Below, one piece after another: positions 53,777-63,987 of a DNA stretch of 64,000 nucleotides. The position numbers and the translations under genes are program-made. This stretch comes from Acidimicrobiaceae bacterium (lineage in GTDB: Bacteria > Actinomycetota > Acidimicrobiia > Acidimicrobiales > RAAP-2). The stretch covers positions 62,001 through 126,000 of the forward strand of contig DAHUYG010000002.1 in the NCBI GenBank assembly GCA_027315315.1, written 5' to 3'. Numbering within the stretch: the stretch's first letter is position 1; each line of letters starts with the position of its first letter. The notes under the pieces are model-generated. The model had not been told where the DNA came from. It saw only the letters and a program-made list of their open reading frames with translations, and did no database searches.

Positions 53777-55226
53777 CTCGCCCCCCGCGCTTCGCTCCGC
53801 ATCCGAGCGAGCTCCTCGGTCACAGCCTTCCCGTTCGCGCTGTTCGACGTGGCGCGCATGACCGCGCCGATCAGCGCACCTTGGACCTTCGAGTCCCCGG
53901 CCAGGAACTTGTCCCACTCCTCGGGAAGCTCCGCCACGACCCTTGCCACCACCTCGCGCAGCTCCCCCTCGTCCATGGACTCGAAGCCCATCGACTTCGC
54001 GATGGCGGTCGGGTCGCCGCCCCGCTCGAGGAGCTCGGAGAGGACCGCCTTGGCCTGGGTGGCGCCCAGTTCCCCGCCGGCCTCGAGCAGGAGGAGCCTC
54101 GAGAAGCCGTCGAGGTCGAGGTCGGCGGCCCGCTCGGCGTTCGCCGCAACCTCGTTCGCCGTCCTGGCGAGCGCGAGCGCGGCCGGCGCGCCCTTGGCCA
54201 CCGCTCCCGCCACGACCCGGTCGAGGTCGGACGTCACGACCGAGCGGATCTGGTCGAGCTGCGCCTGGGTCGGGCTCCCGCCGAACAGGCCGGCGAGCAC
54301 GGCACGCCGCCCCGCTGGGAGCGGTGGGAGGGAGGCCGCCACCTCGGACCGCCAGCGCTCGTCGGGCGCGAGCGGTACGAGATCTGGCTCGGGGAAGTAG
54401 CGGTAGTCGTTCGCCTCCTCCTTGGAACGCATCGAGAGCGTCCGGCCCTCGCCCTCGTCCCAGTGACGCGTCTCTTGGACGACCGTCCCGCCGGCCTGCA
54501 CGAGGGCAACCTGGCGGGCGGCCTCGTGCTCGATCGCCCGGACGAGCGAGCGCAGCGAGTTCAGGTTCTTGATCTCACATCTGGTCCCGAAGGGCTCGCC
54601 GGTGCGCCGCACCGACACGTTGGCGTCCACCCGCATCGAGCCCTCCTCCATGCGGCCGTCCGAGGCGCCGCTCGCGACGAGGATGGCGCGCAGCTCGCTC
54701 GCATAGGCGTGCGCCTGGGCCGACGATCGGATGTCCGGTGCGCTCACGATCTCGACCAGCGGCACGCCCGAGCGGTTGTAGTCGACGAGCGCGTAGTCCG
54801 CGCCGCCGATCCGGCCGGTGCCTCCCACGTGGGTCGTCTTGCCGGTGTCCTCCTCGAGATGGGCCCGCTCGACGCCGATCACCGAGCCGTCGGGCAGCTC
54901 CAGTCGGCCTCCCCGGTTGATCGGAGCGTCGTACTGGCTGATCTGGAAGTCCTTCGGCATGTCCGGATAGAAGTAGTTCTTCCGATGGAACACCGAGGGC
55001 TCGATCGAGCAGCGCAACGCCACACCGATCCTCATGGCGAGTTCGACCGCCCGGCGGTTGAGGACCGGCAGGGAGCCCGGGAGGCCGAGACAGACCGGGC
55101 ACACGTTGGTGTTCGGCTCCTCGCCGAACGCATTCGGGCAACCACAAAAGAGCTTGGTCGCGGTGGCGAGCTCGCAGTGGACCTCGAGCCCGACGACCAG
55201 CTCCCACCCCTCGGGCAGTCGATCGG

Positions 55227-55230
<4 letters not shown>
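53773..55230 (-). CDS. gatB: Glutamyl/aspartyl-tRNA amidotransferase subunit B
   Basis: A 485-residue Gat[21 protein letters not shown] and [15 protein letters not shown] form the N-terminal cradle with zinc-binding cysteines; [20 protein letters not shown] and [19 protein letters not shown] are catalytic and signature segments. The C-terminal 140 residues are the tRNA-binding helical/YqeY tail. The GTG start has AAAGGAG upstream and overlaps the gatA stop. Confidence 0.96.
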
Positions 55231-56659
<1,429 letters not shown>

Positions 56660-56663
<4 letters not shown>

Positions 56664-56992
56664 CCCTCCTCCGAGAGGAGTCTCGGGACCCTGAAGCGGT
56701 GGTCCTCGGCGGCGGGTGCCGCCGCGAGCACGCTGTCCCGGTCGAGGCACGCCGCGACGTGGTCGTCGCGCAGCACGTTGCTGAGCGGCAACGGGTGGCT
56801 CATGGGCTCGAGATCCCCGATGTCGAGATCGGCGATCTCCGCCGCATACGCGAGCACGGCGTCGAGCTGTTCGGTATAGCGCTCGAGCTCCTCGGGGCTC
56901 AGCTCGAGGCGGGCCAGGCGTGCGACGTGCGCGACCTGCTCGGGGCCGAGCGCCGGGACCGAGTGCGGGGGTAGGGCGCCGCCTGGGCTCAT
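56660..56992 (-). CDS. gatC: Glutamyl/aspartyl-tRNA amidotransferase subunit C
   Basis: A 110-residue GatC with a short Pro-rich N-terminal extension. The helical core [20 protein letters not shown] and [22 protein letters not shown] are diagnostic. It holds GatA and GatB together. Its ATG overlaps the stop of the upstream hydrolase gene (ATGA). Confidence 0.95.
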
Positions 56993-57750
56993 GCGTCGGC
57001 GCCGGTGACCCGGAGCACGAAGTCGGTGGCGCGCCGTTCGATCTCGGCGCGGTCGTAGTCGAGCGTCGCCACGTGGAAGCTGCGCTCGAGCCAGACCCGT
57101 TCCAGCCGGTCGCCGAGGGCCGCTTCGAGCGCGTCCCCGGTGTGCGGCGGGACGACGTGGTCGCTGCGGCTCGAGAACAAGAGGACCGGACATCCGATGT
57201 CGGCCAGCCTGGCGTGCACCTCGTCGGCCGCCGACACGAGCGAGAGGAGGGGCACGAGCGGCGTCTTCGGATAGGACAGCTCGGTCGCGCCCGGCTCGGC
57301 GATGTCCGAGCCGATGCCATCCATGAGCTCCACGCCCGAGTCGACCATCGCCTTCAGCGCCTCGCGCTGGTCGGCGGGGATGGACTGCACGAGCGGGTTG
57401 ATCAACACGAGCCCGGCGATCTCGGGATGGCGCTCGCCGAGCCAGCAGGCGAGGGTGCCCCCCATGGACAGCCCGACCACGGCGACCCGCGCACAGCGTT
57501 CGGCCAGGTCGCGATAGGCGGCCTCGGCCGCCCCCGACCAGTCGGACCACCGGGTCTCGACCATGTCCTCGACGGCCGTGCCGTGCCCGGGGAGCAGCGG
57601 CAACTCGACGCTCATGCCCGCGGCGGCCAGGGCGTTGGCCACCCCGCGCATCGAGAACGGGTTGCCGGTGAATCCGTGGATGACGAGGGCCCCCTCGACG
57701 CCTCCAGGGGCTGAAAAGGGCTCGGCGCCCTCGATGACCGGTGCGCTCAC
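56989..57750 (-). CDS. Alpha/beta hydrolase, Est30/monoacylglycerol lipase-like
   Basis: A 253-residue esterase. [20 protein letters not shown] is the oxyanion strand, [10 protein letters not shown] holds the Ser, [11 protein letters not shown] the Asp and [11 protein letters not shown] the His. It resembles carboxylesterase Est30. The GTG at 57750 is chosen because a promoter-like TAGCAT lies seven bases upstream, suggesting a leaderless message. It is the first gene of the chain into gatCAB. Confidence 0.88.
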   Translation of the reverse strand: MSAPVIEGAEPFSAPGGVEGALVIHGFTGNPFSMRGVANALAAAGMSVELPLLPGHGTAVEDMVETRWSDWSGAAEAAYRDLAERCARVAVVGLSMGGTLACWLGERHPEIAGLVLINPLVQSIPADQREALKAMVDSGVELMDGIGSDIAEPGATELSYPKTPLVPLLSLVSAADEVHARLADIGCPVLLFSSRSDHVVPPHTGDALEAALGDRLERVWLERSFHVATLDYDRAEIERRATDFVLRVTGADA

Positions 57751-57757
57751 GGCGAGG

Positions 57758-57786
57758 ATGCTACCGGGGCAGGGGGGAGCGCCCAA
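57758..57786 (-). promoter_or_regulatory. Promoter of the hydrolase-gatCAB chain
   Basis: TTGGGC (57786-57781), a 17-base spacer and TAGCAT (57763-57758), seven bases before the GTG at 57750, fit a leaderless actinobacterial promoter. Confidence 0.5.
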
Positions 57787-57847
57787 GGACGGACGAACGG
57801 CCGGATTATCCTGCTCGAAGCCGGCAGCCCGCGACGGGGGAGGCAAC

Positions 57848-59038
57848 GTGCCAGACGAGTCAATCGGTCAGCCACAGCGCTCAGAGGAAGCCGCTCGGAG
57901 CATCGACCGCTGGACGGTGCGCGGCCTCGGGGGACGGCTGGGCATCAACGCCCGGGCGATCCAGATCGCGCTCGGCGTGCTCTGGATCCTCGACGCCGCA
58001 CTGCAGTTCCAGCCGGCCATGTGGCGCAGCAGCTTCGTGACCCAGATGGTCCTGCCCAACGCGCATGGTCAGCCGGCCCCGATCGCCTGGGTCATCACGA
58101 ACGTCGGCCACTTCATCCTTCCCGACGCGGGTGTCTGGAACTTCCTATTTGGAGCGTTGCAACTCGGGATCGGCGTCGGACTGCTCTTCCGGCGCACCGT
58201 GCGCCCTGCGCTCCTCGTCAGCTTCGTGTGGTGCTTCTTGGTGTGGTGGGTCGGCGAGGGGTTCGGCTTGCTCCTCACGGGCAGGGCATCCCCGCTCACC
58301 GGGGCCCCCGGAGCGGTCATCCTCTACGCGGTCATCGGAGCACTGGTGTGGCCCGGTGCGCGCGCCTCGGAGGCGGGCGACGAGGACCGGGCCGGCATCG
58401 GATCATCGGCCGCCGCGAGCGGCCCCCTCGGCGGCGCCGCCGCGCTCGCGGCTTGGGGCGCCGTGTGGGTGGGCTCCGCGATCGTCTGGCTGCTGCCGGC
58501 CAACCGCGCCCGGGGCGCGCTGAGCTCGACCTTCTCGAACGCCGCCGCCGGGGAGCCCCACTGGTACGCGCAGTTCCTCTCGAGCTTCGCCGGGCACTTC
58601 ACGAGCGTCGGCACGCAGAGCGTGTGGGTGCTCGCGATCGCATCGCTCGTGATCGGGGTCGGCCCTCTCCTTGTGAGCCGACCCACCGCCTTCTTGGTCC
58701 TAGGCGCGGCGCTCGAGCTCGTCTTGTGGGTGACCGGGCAGGCCTTCGGCGGGATCCTGAACGGCATGTCGACCGACCCCAACATCGCCCCGCTCGTCGT
58801 GCTGCTCGCCGTCGCGATGCTGCCGACCGTGGTGCCGGTGCGGGCCTCGGTGCGGACCCCGGTCGCCGCCATGCTGCGATGGAACCGCCCGACCACCTGG
58901 GGCATCGGCGCGGGCATCGCCGCCACCCTGCTCCTCAGCGCCACCTACCCGGTCGCAGCGTCCTCGCTCGCCTCCACCTCGGCGCCGGCTCCGGCGCATG
59001 TCACCGCGGCGCCGGCCATGTCGGGGATGTCCATGTAG
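57848..59038 (+). CDS. Polytopic membrane protein of unknown function
   Basis: A 396-residue protein with about eight to nine hydrophobic segments. A soluble start (RSIDRWTVRGLGGRLGINAR) precedes the first helix; later segments include VWCFLVWWVGEGFGLLL and VLWVTGQAFGGILNG. After the last helix an Ala/Pro/Thr linker ends in a Met-rich tail, APAMSGMSM. The GTG has GGGGAGG six bases ahead. The TAG stop is followed, in the same frame with no other stop, by the next protein. Confidence 0.8.
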   Translation: MPDESIGQPQRSEEAARSIDRWTVRGLGGRLGINARAIQIALGVLWILDAALQFQPAMWRSSFVTQMVLPNAHGQPAPIAWVITNVGHFILPDAGVWNFLFGALQLGIGVGLLFRRTVRPALLVSFVWCFLVWWVGEGFGLLLTGRASPLTGAPGAVILYAVIGALVWPGARASEAGDEDRAGIGSSAAASGPLGGAAALAAWGAVWVGSAIVWLLPANRARGALSSTFSNAAAGEPHWYAQFLSSFAGHFTSVGTQSVWVLAIASLVIGVGPLLVSRPTAFLVLGAALELVLWVTGQAFGGILNGMSTDPNIAPLVVLLAVAMLPTVVPVRASVRTPVAAMLRWNRPTTWGIGAGIAATLLLSATYPVAASSLASTSAPAPAHVTAAPAMSGMSM

Positions 59039-59053
59039 GGCGCCACACGTGCG

Positions 59054-59830
59054 GTGCCCGCATCGACGTCGGCGATCGGCGCGAGCAAGCGCTCCTCGTC
59101 GGCCTCGATGAACATGGAGGGCGCCGCCGGGCTCGGCGTCGTCGATCCGCACTGGTCCTACACCGGGCCGCCGATCCCCCAGGGCGAGGTCAACCTCTTG
59201 ACTCAGGTGGGGGCGGCCACCGACCAGGGCCACGCGATGCAGACGCCGAACTGCACGACGACCCCGACCGCCAACCAGGTCCTCGGGGCCACCGAGTACG
59301 TCCAGGCGACCAGCGAGGCCGTGGCCAAGTACAAGGACCTGAGCGTCGCCGTGGCGGCCGGCTACGTGCCGATCACCAGCCCGGCGTACCCGGTCGTCCA
59401 CTACGTGAACCCGGCCTACATGCAGCTGAAGTACGCCCTCGACCCGAATCACGTGCAGTCGCTCGTGTACGCCTTCACCCCCTATGGGCCGGTGCTCGTG
59501 GCCGCCATGTACCTCATGCCGACGACGGCCGACAAGGGGCCGATGCCCTACGGGTGCCTCGTGCAGTGGCACGCGCACACGAACCTCTGCTACTCGAGCA
59601 CGACGCATCAGATCGTCGGGTTCACCCCGTGCCCGGCGGGCACCTACCACGAGCGGACGGCGTTCATGACCCACGTCTGGCAGGTGCCGGTGCCCGGCGG
59701 ACCCCTCGCCCTCGACCCGACCGACCTCCACACGATGGAGGCGGCGATCGAGGCCCAGCAGGACGGCATGGCGCCGACGACGAGGCCGATACCCTCGATG
59801 AGCGCGATTGCCGCTGTCGGTACCTTCTAA
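59054..59830 (+). CDS. Unknown protein with His/Cys-rich conserved core
   Basis: A 258-residue protein; I recognise a domain pattern but no named function. Conserved-looking parts are KYKDLSVAVAAGYVPITSPA, YPVVHYVNPAYMQLKYALDP and LVQWHAHTNLCYSS, with His and Cys residues that could bind a metal. The N-terminal 35 residues are Ser/Met-rich (SSSASMNMEGAAG). It is in frame with the preceding membrane protein; a GTG (59054) or ATG (59108) could start it alone. If read through, it would be an outside domain tethered to that membrane protein. Confidence 0.7.
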   Translation: MPASTSAIGASKRSSSASMNMEGAAGLGVVDPHWSYTGPPIPQGEVNLLTQVGAATDQGHAMQTPNCTTTPTANQVLGATEYVQATSEAVAKYKDLSVAVAAGYVPITSPAYPVVHYVNPAYMQLKYALDPNHVQSLVYAFTPYGPVLVAAMYLMPTTADKGPMPYGCLVQWHAHTNLCYSSTTHQIVGFTPCPAGTYHERTAFMTHVWQVPVPGGPLALDPTDLHTMEAAIEAQQDGMAPTTRPIPSMSAIAAVGTF

Positions 59831-59872
59831 GGGGCACCTTGTCGCACCGACACCCAAAGGAGACCCGCCGGC

Positions 59873-60274
59873 ATGCCCTATGAGTTCTTGAGCGACGAGT
59901 GGATCGCCGAGGCCCGCAAGATCAGGGCCGAGTTCCAGGGCGCGACCGCGCCGATCACCAACCCGGTGCGCATCAACCTCGTCATCACCGAGGTGCCGAG
60001 CAGCGGCCAGATGGACGCGCACGTCGACACCACTGGTGGCGAGCCCGACATCGAGCGGGGCCATCTGGAGAACCCTGACGTCACCGTGACCCTCGACTAC
60101 ACGACGGCCAAGGCCCTCCTCGTCGAGGGGAACGGCCAGGCGGCGATGACCGCCTTCATGGCGGGCAAGGTCCGGGTGGACGGCGACATGGCCAAGCTCA
60201 TGGCGATGCAGGGCAGCGCGCCCCTCGGGGAGACCGAGGAGCTCGCGGCCCGCATCCGAGAGATCACCGCGTAG
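59873..60274 (+). CDS. SCP2 sterol/lipid-binding domain protein
   Basis: A 133-residue SCP2-fold protein. HLENPDVTVTLDYTTAKALL and QAAMTAFMAGKVRVDGDMAK are the family core forming a lipid tunnel. It probably carries acyl-CoAs or lipids for enzymes such as the neighbouring SDR dehydrogenase. AAAGGAG lies ten bases before the ATG. The stop directly abuts the convergent SDR stop. Confidence 0.9.
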   Translation: MPYEFLSDEWIAEARKIRAEFQGATAPITNPVRINLVITEVPSSGQMDAHVDTTGGEPDIERGHLENPDVTVTLDYTTAKALLVEGNGQAAMTAFMAGKVRVDGDMAKLMAMQGSAPLGETEELAARIREITA

Positions 60275-61171
60275 CTAGGAGGCGGTCTCCTCGGGGATGA
60301 CCCCGAGCTTGGGCATCTCGGCCTCGAGCTCGGCCACGGTCCAGCGGTCCTGGCGCTGGATCGTCTCGGTCATGGTCCAGGGTTGGAACAGGCGAACCGT
60401 GCCGCCCTGGACGAAGAAGACCTTGCCGGTGACCGGGCACCGCTCGGTCGCGAGGTAGCCCACGAGTGGCGAGATGTTCGCCGGGTCCCACACGTCGAAC
60501 CCGCCGGTCTCGGGGGCCTTGATCACGTCGGAGAGGCCCGGGGTGCTCTCGGTCATCCGGGTCCGGGCGGCCGGGGCGATGGCGTTCACCCGCACGCCGT
60601 AGCGGCTGAGCTCCTGGGCGCAGATCACGGTGAAGGCGCCGATCCCGGCCTTGGCCGCGCCGTAGTTGGTCTGGCCCGGGTTGCCGAGCAGGCCGGAGGT
60701 CGACGAGGTGTTGATCACCGACGCCTTGACTTCATGGCCGGCCTTGGACTGCTCGCGCCAGTAGGCGGCGGCGTGCCGGGTCGGGACGAAGTGGCCCTTC
60801 AGGTGCACGTGGATGACGGCGTCCCACTCTTCCTCGGTCATGTTGATGAGGACGCGGTCGCGCAGGATGCCGGCGTTGTTCACCAGCACGTGTAGATCGC
60901 CGAACGCCTCGACCGCTGCGTCGATCAGACGCTTCCCACCTTCCCAGTCGGCCACGTTGTCGGCGTTGGCGACCGCCTCGCCCCCCATGGCCTTGATCTC
61001 GTCGACCACCTGCTCGGCCGGCGAGCGGTCATCGCCGCTGCCGTCGATGGCACCGCCGAGGTCGTTCACCACGACCTTGGCGCCCTCGGAGGCGAACAGC
61101 AGGGCGTGCTCGCGACCGATCCCGCGACCTGCCCCAGTGATGATGGCCACCCGGCCGTCCAGTGCACCCAT
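60275..61171 (-). CDS. SDR oxidoreductase, hydroxyacyl-CoA dehydrogenase-like
   Basis: A 298-residue short-chain dehydrogenase. GAGRGIGREHALLFASEGAK is the cofactor loop, LVNNAGILRDRVL the NNAG motif, and NTSSTSGLLGNPGQTNYGAAKAG holds the catalytic Ser, Tyr and Lys. The insert VNDLGGAIDGSGDDRSPAEQ is typical of the MFE-2 3-hydroxyacyl-CoA dehydrogenase group. It likely acts in fatty-acid or sterol side-chain oxidation with the SCP2 protein. Confidence 0.9.
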   Translation of the reverse strand: MGALDGRVAIITGAGRGIGREHALLFASEGAKVVVNDLGGAIDGSGDDRSPAEQVVDEIKAMGGEAVANADNVADWEGGKRLIDAAVEAFGDLHVLVNNAGILRDRVLINMTEEEWDAVIHVHLKGHFVPTRHAAAYWREQSKAGHEVKASVINTSSTSGLLGNPGQTNYGAAKAGIGAFTVICAQELSRYGVRVNAIAPAARTRMTESTPGLSDVIKAPETGGFDVWDPANISPLVGYLATERCPVTGKVFFVQGGTVRLFQPWTMTETIQRQDRWTVAELEAEMPKLGVIPEETAS

Positions 61172-61626
61172 GTTTCTCCTGCTCCGTTCGTCAGTTTCGG
61201 CTCGGTGCGGCCGATCCGCACACGCGCTGGGCCGGCCGCTGAGTGGGGCCCGCCCCGACGCCCGGTCAGGCTACTTGGCGCTGGTCGGAGCGGAAAAGGT
61301 GACCGGCACGCAGCGGCGGCGCCGGGTGGACATGGCCCGGGCCACCCCGGGTCCGACGATCACCCCGGGGGTGGGCAGACACCGGGGCCACGGCGCCCGC
61401 GTGCCACCCGGCTCCGCCCGATGGGCCGACGGGCGCGGGGGCGGACTCCTCGCGACCGCCCTCCGATGGCGAGGTCGGCGCAGCCCTTCGTCCTCGAGAC
61501 GGCGCGCCAGGGGCCCTCAACCACATCCCGGCCGACGCCCCGAACCGGGGCCCGAACCCGGGCGGCGCTTGCCGCCGCCCCGTGGCCTCCTCGGAGCCGA
61601 TCCAAGCCCCGAACACCGTTGGGCGT
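61172..61626. other. No recognisable gene
   Basis: About 455 bases upstream of the SDR gene. Long open frames exist in this GC-rich sequence, but all translate to Arg/Pro/Gly-rich text without protein-like pattern. No hairpin with a T tract or clear promoter was seen. It must contain the SDR promoter. Confidence 0.5.
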
Positions 61627-62061
61627 TCAGGGTCGGCCCGCCGCCCGCCGCCCCTGCACCGCCTCGAGCACCGCCACGGCGGCGGCGCCCTGGCCCGAGC
61701 GGACGAAGAGATGGTCGTGGTGCACCGCCGAGACGACGTTGGCGGCGATCCCCGCCTCGGCCAGCGCAGAGGTGAGCGCTGCGAGGAACCCAACGGCCCT
61801 CAGATCGGACGCTGCGCCGATCACGATCCACTCGGACTCGAACTCCCCGGCCAGCCCGAGCCGCTCCGCATCCTGCGACCCCATGACCACCGTGATGCCC
61901 TCGGGCTCACGGAAGGTCATGCGGACGGCGGGCTCGGGCGGGAGGGTCGCGCCGCGCTCGAGTGCACAAAAGACGTAGGTGCCGGGCTGGAGGCGGGGCT
62001 CGATCGTGGCGAGCAGCCTCGAGAGGTCGCGCTCGGCGGGCACGGACGGCGAGTCTTCCAC
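61627..62061 (-). CDS. ACT-domain-like protein
   Basis: A 144-residue protein. The N half includes LQPGTYVFCALERGATLPPE; the C half has WIVIGAASDLRAVGFLAALT and AGIAANVVSAVHHDHLFV, matching small double-ACT (ACT_7/CASTOR-like) proteins that bind amino acids. The GTG start at 62061 is the best of several weak options; it is divergent from the GNAT gene 37 bases away. Confidence 0.75.
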   Translation of the reverse strand: MEDSPSVPAERDLSRLLATIEPRLQPGTYVFCALERGATLPPEPAVRMTFREPEGITVVMGSQDAERLGLAGEFESEWIVIGAASDLRAVGFLAALTSALAEAGIAANVVSAVHHDHLFVRSGQGAAAVAVLEAVQGRRAAGRP

Positions 62062-62098
62062 CGAGAGCCGGGCCCCGCCGGGGGGCAAGAATGGCCCG

Positions 62099-62560
62099 GT
62101 GACGACGGTCCGCACCGCGATCGACGCGGACCTCGAGGCCTGTGCCGAGATCGTCCGCGGCCTGCCCGAGTACTTCGCGCCCGATGTCCCAGAGAAGCTC
62201 GCCGCCGACTGGCCGGGCTGCCGCAACTGGGTCTCGGTCGACGGCGACGAGGTCGTCGGGCTCGCCGTGGTCGAGGTCCGATCGCCGCTTGTCGCCGACA
62301 TCCTGTGGGCCGCCGTGCGCAAGGACCGTCGAGACGGCGGGATCGGCACCGGGCTCGTCGAGTCGGTGGTGGCGGCGCTGGCCGACGAGGGCACGCGGGT
62401 GGTGGAGCTGAAGACGCTCGACGAGCGCGCCGACTACAAACCCTACGAGGCGACGCGGGCGTTCTGGCGCGCCCGCGGGTTCATCAAGATCGACACCATC
62501 GACCCCTACCCGCCCTGGCCGGGGAGCCCGTGTGCGATCCACGTCCGTCCGATCGGCTGA
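62099..62560 (+). CDS. GNAT-family acetyltransferase
   Basis: A 153-residue GNAT. VEVRSPLVADILWAAVRKDR is strand 4, RRDGGIGTGLVESVVAAL is the acetyl-CoA loop and ATRAFWRARGFIKID is motif B. The start is a GTG. The substrate could be a small amine or amino acid. Confidence 0.85.
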   Translation: MTTVRTAIDADLEACAEIVRGLPEYFAPDVPEKLAADWPGCRNWVSVDGDEVVGLAVVEVRSPLVADILWAAVRKDRRDGGIGTGLVESVVAALADEGTRVVELKTLDERADYKPYEATRAFWRARGFIKIDTIDPYPPWPGSPCAIHVRPIG

Positions 62561-62565
62561 GCGGC

Positions 62566-62846
62566 CCAGGCCGGCGGGCCCTCGAGGCGCATCCTGAAGC
62601 GCTGCCGGCTGGCGCCCTCGGGCCCGGGCCCGAGGAGCCTCGGCGGGGGTGAAGCCGAGGCGCTCGTAGAAGCGCCCCGCCCGTCTCCCGGGCGGCGGCC
62701 CGGACCAGCAGCGCCCCGGACCGATCGATGCCGCGCTCGAGCGCGGCGCCGACGGACGGCTCGGCGACCATCGGTTTGAAGAGGTGCTCGACCTCGGCGG
62801 CGAGCACGAGCCAACCGGGGATGTCGGCGCGAGTCGCGACCTCCAC
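62566..62846 (-). pseudogene. Decayed GNAT acetyltransferase
   Basis: From a GTG at 62846 the N-terminal half of a GNAT protein is readable (VEVATRADIPGWLVLAAEVE, then LERGIDRSGALLVRAA). The acetyl-CoA core is then missing and two other frames give RFYERLGFTPAEAP and GPGPEGASRQRFRMRLEG, the C-terminus. So there is an internal deletion plus frameshifts. It ends near or inside the antisense 3' end of the preceding GNAT gene. Confidence 0.65.
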
Positions 62847-62863
62847 CCGGACCAGAAGCCCGG

Positions 62864-63388
62864 TCAGGGGGTCTCCCAGCAGTAGGCGTCCTCCCCGCGC
62901 CGCGCCGGGTCGTAGGCACCGAGCTGGCGGAGCTGGAAGTAGGGGCTGGCCGGGCCGGCGGGCGGGTACACGACGCCGAGGGGGGCCGCCGGTTCGAAGC
63001 CGAAGCGGGAGTAGTACGCGGGGCTCCCGAGTACCACGAGCATCGGCAGTCCGGCGGCGTCGGCCCGCTCGACGAGCGCCCTCATGAGCGCGCTGCCGAT
63101 CCCTCGGCCCTGGTGGCCGGGCGCGACGGACAATGGTGCGACGCCCGGCACCGCAGCGCCGGCCATCGAGCCCATCGCCACGAGCACGTGGCCGACGACG
63201 GCGCCTTCGAGGGTGGCCACCAGCTCGAGATCCCCGAGCAGCGCCCGGGACTCCCACGTGGCGCGCACGATGGCCAGCTCCTCGGACGCGTCGTTCTCCC
63301 CGGTGGCGAAGGCGGCCTCGACGACCGAGAGGATCTCGTCGCGGTCCTCGCGGCGCGCCCGCCGGACCGGGCTCTCGGCGCCACTCAT
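62864..63388 (-). CDS. GNAT-family acetyltransferase
   Basis: A 174-residue protein. PLSVAPGHQGRGIGSALMRA is the acetyl-CoA-binding loop and VLGSPAYYSRFGFEPAAPLG is motif B, as in the YhbS/N-acetyltransferase group. The ATG overlaps the stop of the kinase-like gene upstream (ATGA). Downstream it is followed by the decayed GNAT copy. Confidence 0.88.
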   Translation of the reverse strand: MSGAESPVRRARREDRDEILSVVEAAFATGENDASEELAIVRATWESRALLGDLELVATLEGAVVGHVLVAMGSMAGAAVPGVAPLSVAPGHQGRGIGSALMRALVERADAAGLPMLVVLGSPAYYSRFGFEPAAPLGVVYPPAGPASPYFQLRQLGAYDPARRGEDAYCWETP

Positions 63389-63921
63389 GGGGCGAGCAGG
63401 TCGCGGAGCTCGGGCCAACGGGCGTCCCAGCCTGCGACCGTGTCCATCGCGAGATCGACGTCGTCGGGCTGCTCCCAGTTCGCGGCGCTCGCCTCGACCT
63501 GCTCCCACTCGAGCTCGTACCACTCGGGGATGTCCCGCCGGCGACCCTCGATCCGCGCCCGGTGCACCGCCGGGTCCGAGCAGCTGGTGGCCACCACGAC
63601 CGACCGTGCCGACTCGCTCGCCGCGCAGTGCCGGCACCGGCGCACCTCGGGGGCGCGGGCCACCCCGTCGAGGACCACGCCTCGGCCGGCGCGCAGCTCG
63701 GCGCGCGCCAACGCAGTCAGGATCGACCAACCGACGACCCGGTGCCCGAGGGTGATCCGGCCGAGCGCCTCTTGGAGCTCGGGGTAGGGACGCAGCCCGC
63801 TCATTGCCCAATCGTGGCCGATGACCGCGCAGCGAAGCTCGGCCGCGACGGCGGCGGCCACCGTCGACTTGCCGGTCCCGGGGAGCCCGGTGACGAGCAC
63901 CAGGGTCGGCACCATTCCCAC
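63385..63921 (-). CDS. AAA-type P-loop kinase-like protein
   Basis: A 178-residue P-loop protein. LVLVTGLPGTGKSTVAAAVA is Walker A, and GVVLDGVARAPEVRRC resembles the second conserved strand of the small-molecule kinase (AAA_33) group. It may phosphorylate a sugar, nucleoside or antibiotic. A GTG at 63921 and an ATG at 63915 are both possible starts. Confidence 0.82.
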   Translation of the reverse strand: MGMVPTLVLVTGLPGTGKSTVAAAVAAELRCAVIGHDWAMSGLRPYPELQEALGRITLGHRVVGWSILTALARAELRAGRGVVLDGVARAPEVRRCRHCAASESARSVVVATSCSDPAVHRARIEGRRRDIPEWYELEWEQVEASAANWEQPDDVDLAMDTVAGWDARWPELRDLLAP

Positions 63922-63987
63922 AGCTTGGCTCGTGACGGCCGAGGACCCCGACCCACCGAGGGCCGCGACTCGCTAGGTTCCCTGGCT

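Noticed and set aside
61266-61793. Long minus-strand open frames in the gap upstream of the SDR gene
   Set aside because: They are Arg/Pro/Gly-rich without secondary-structure pattern, and one partly overlaps the ACT gene in another frame.
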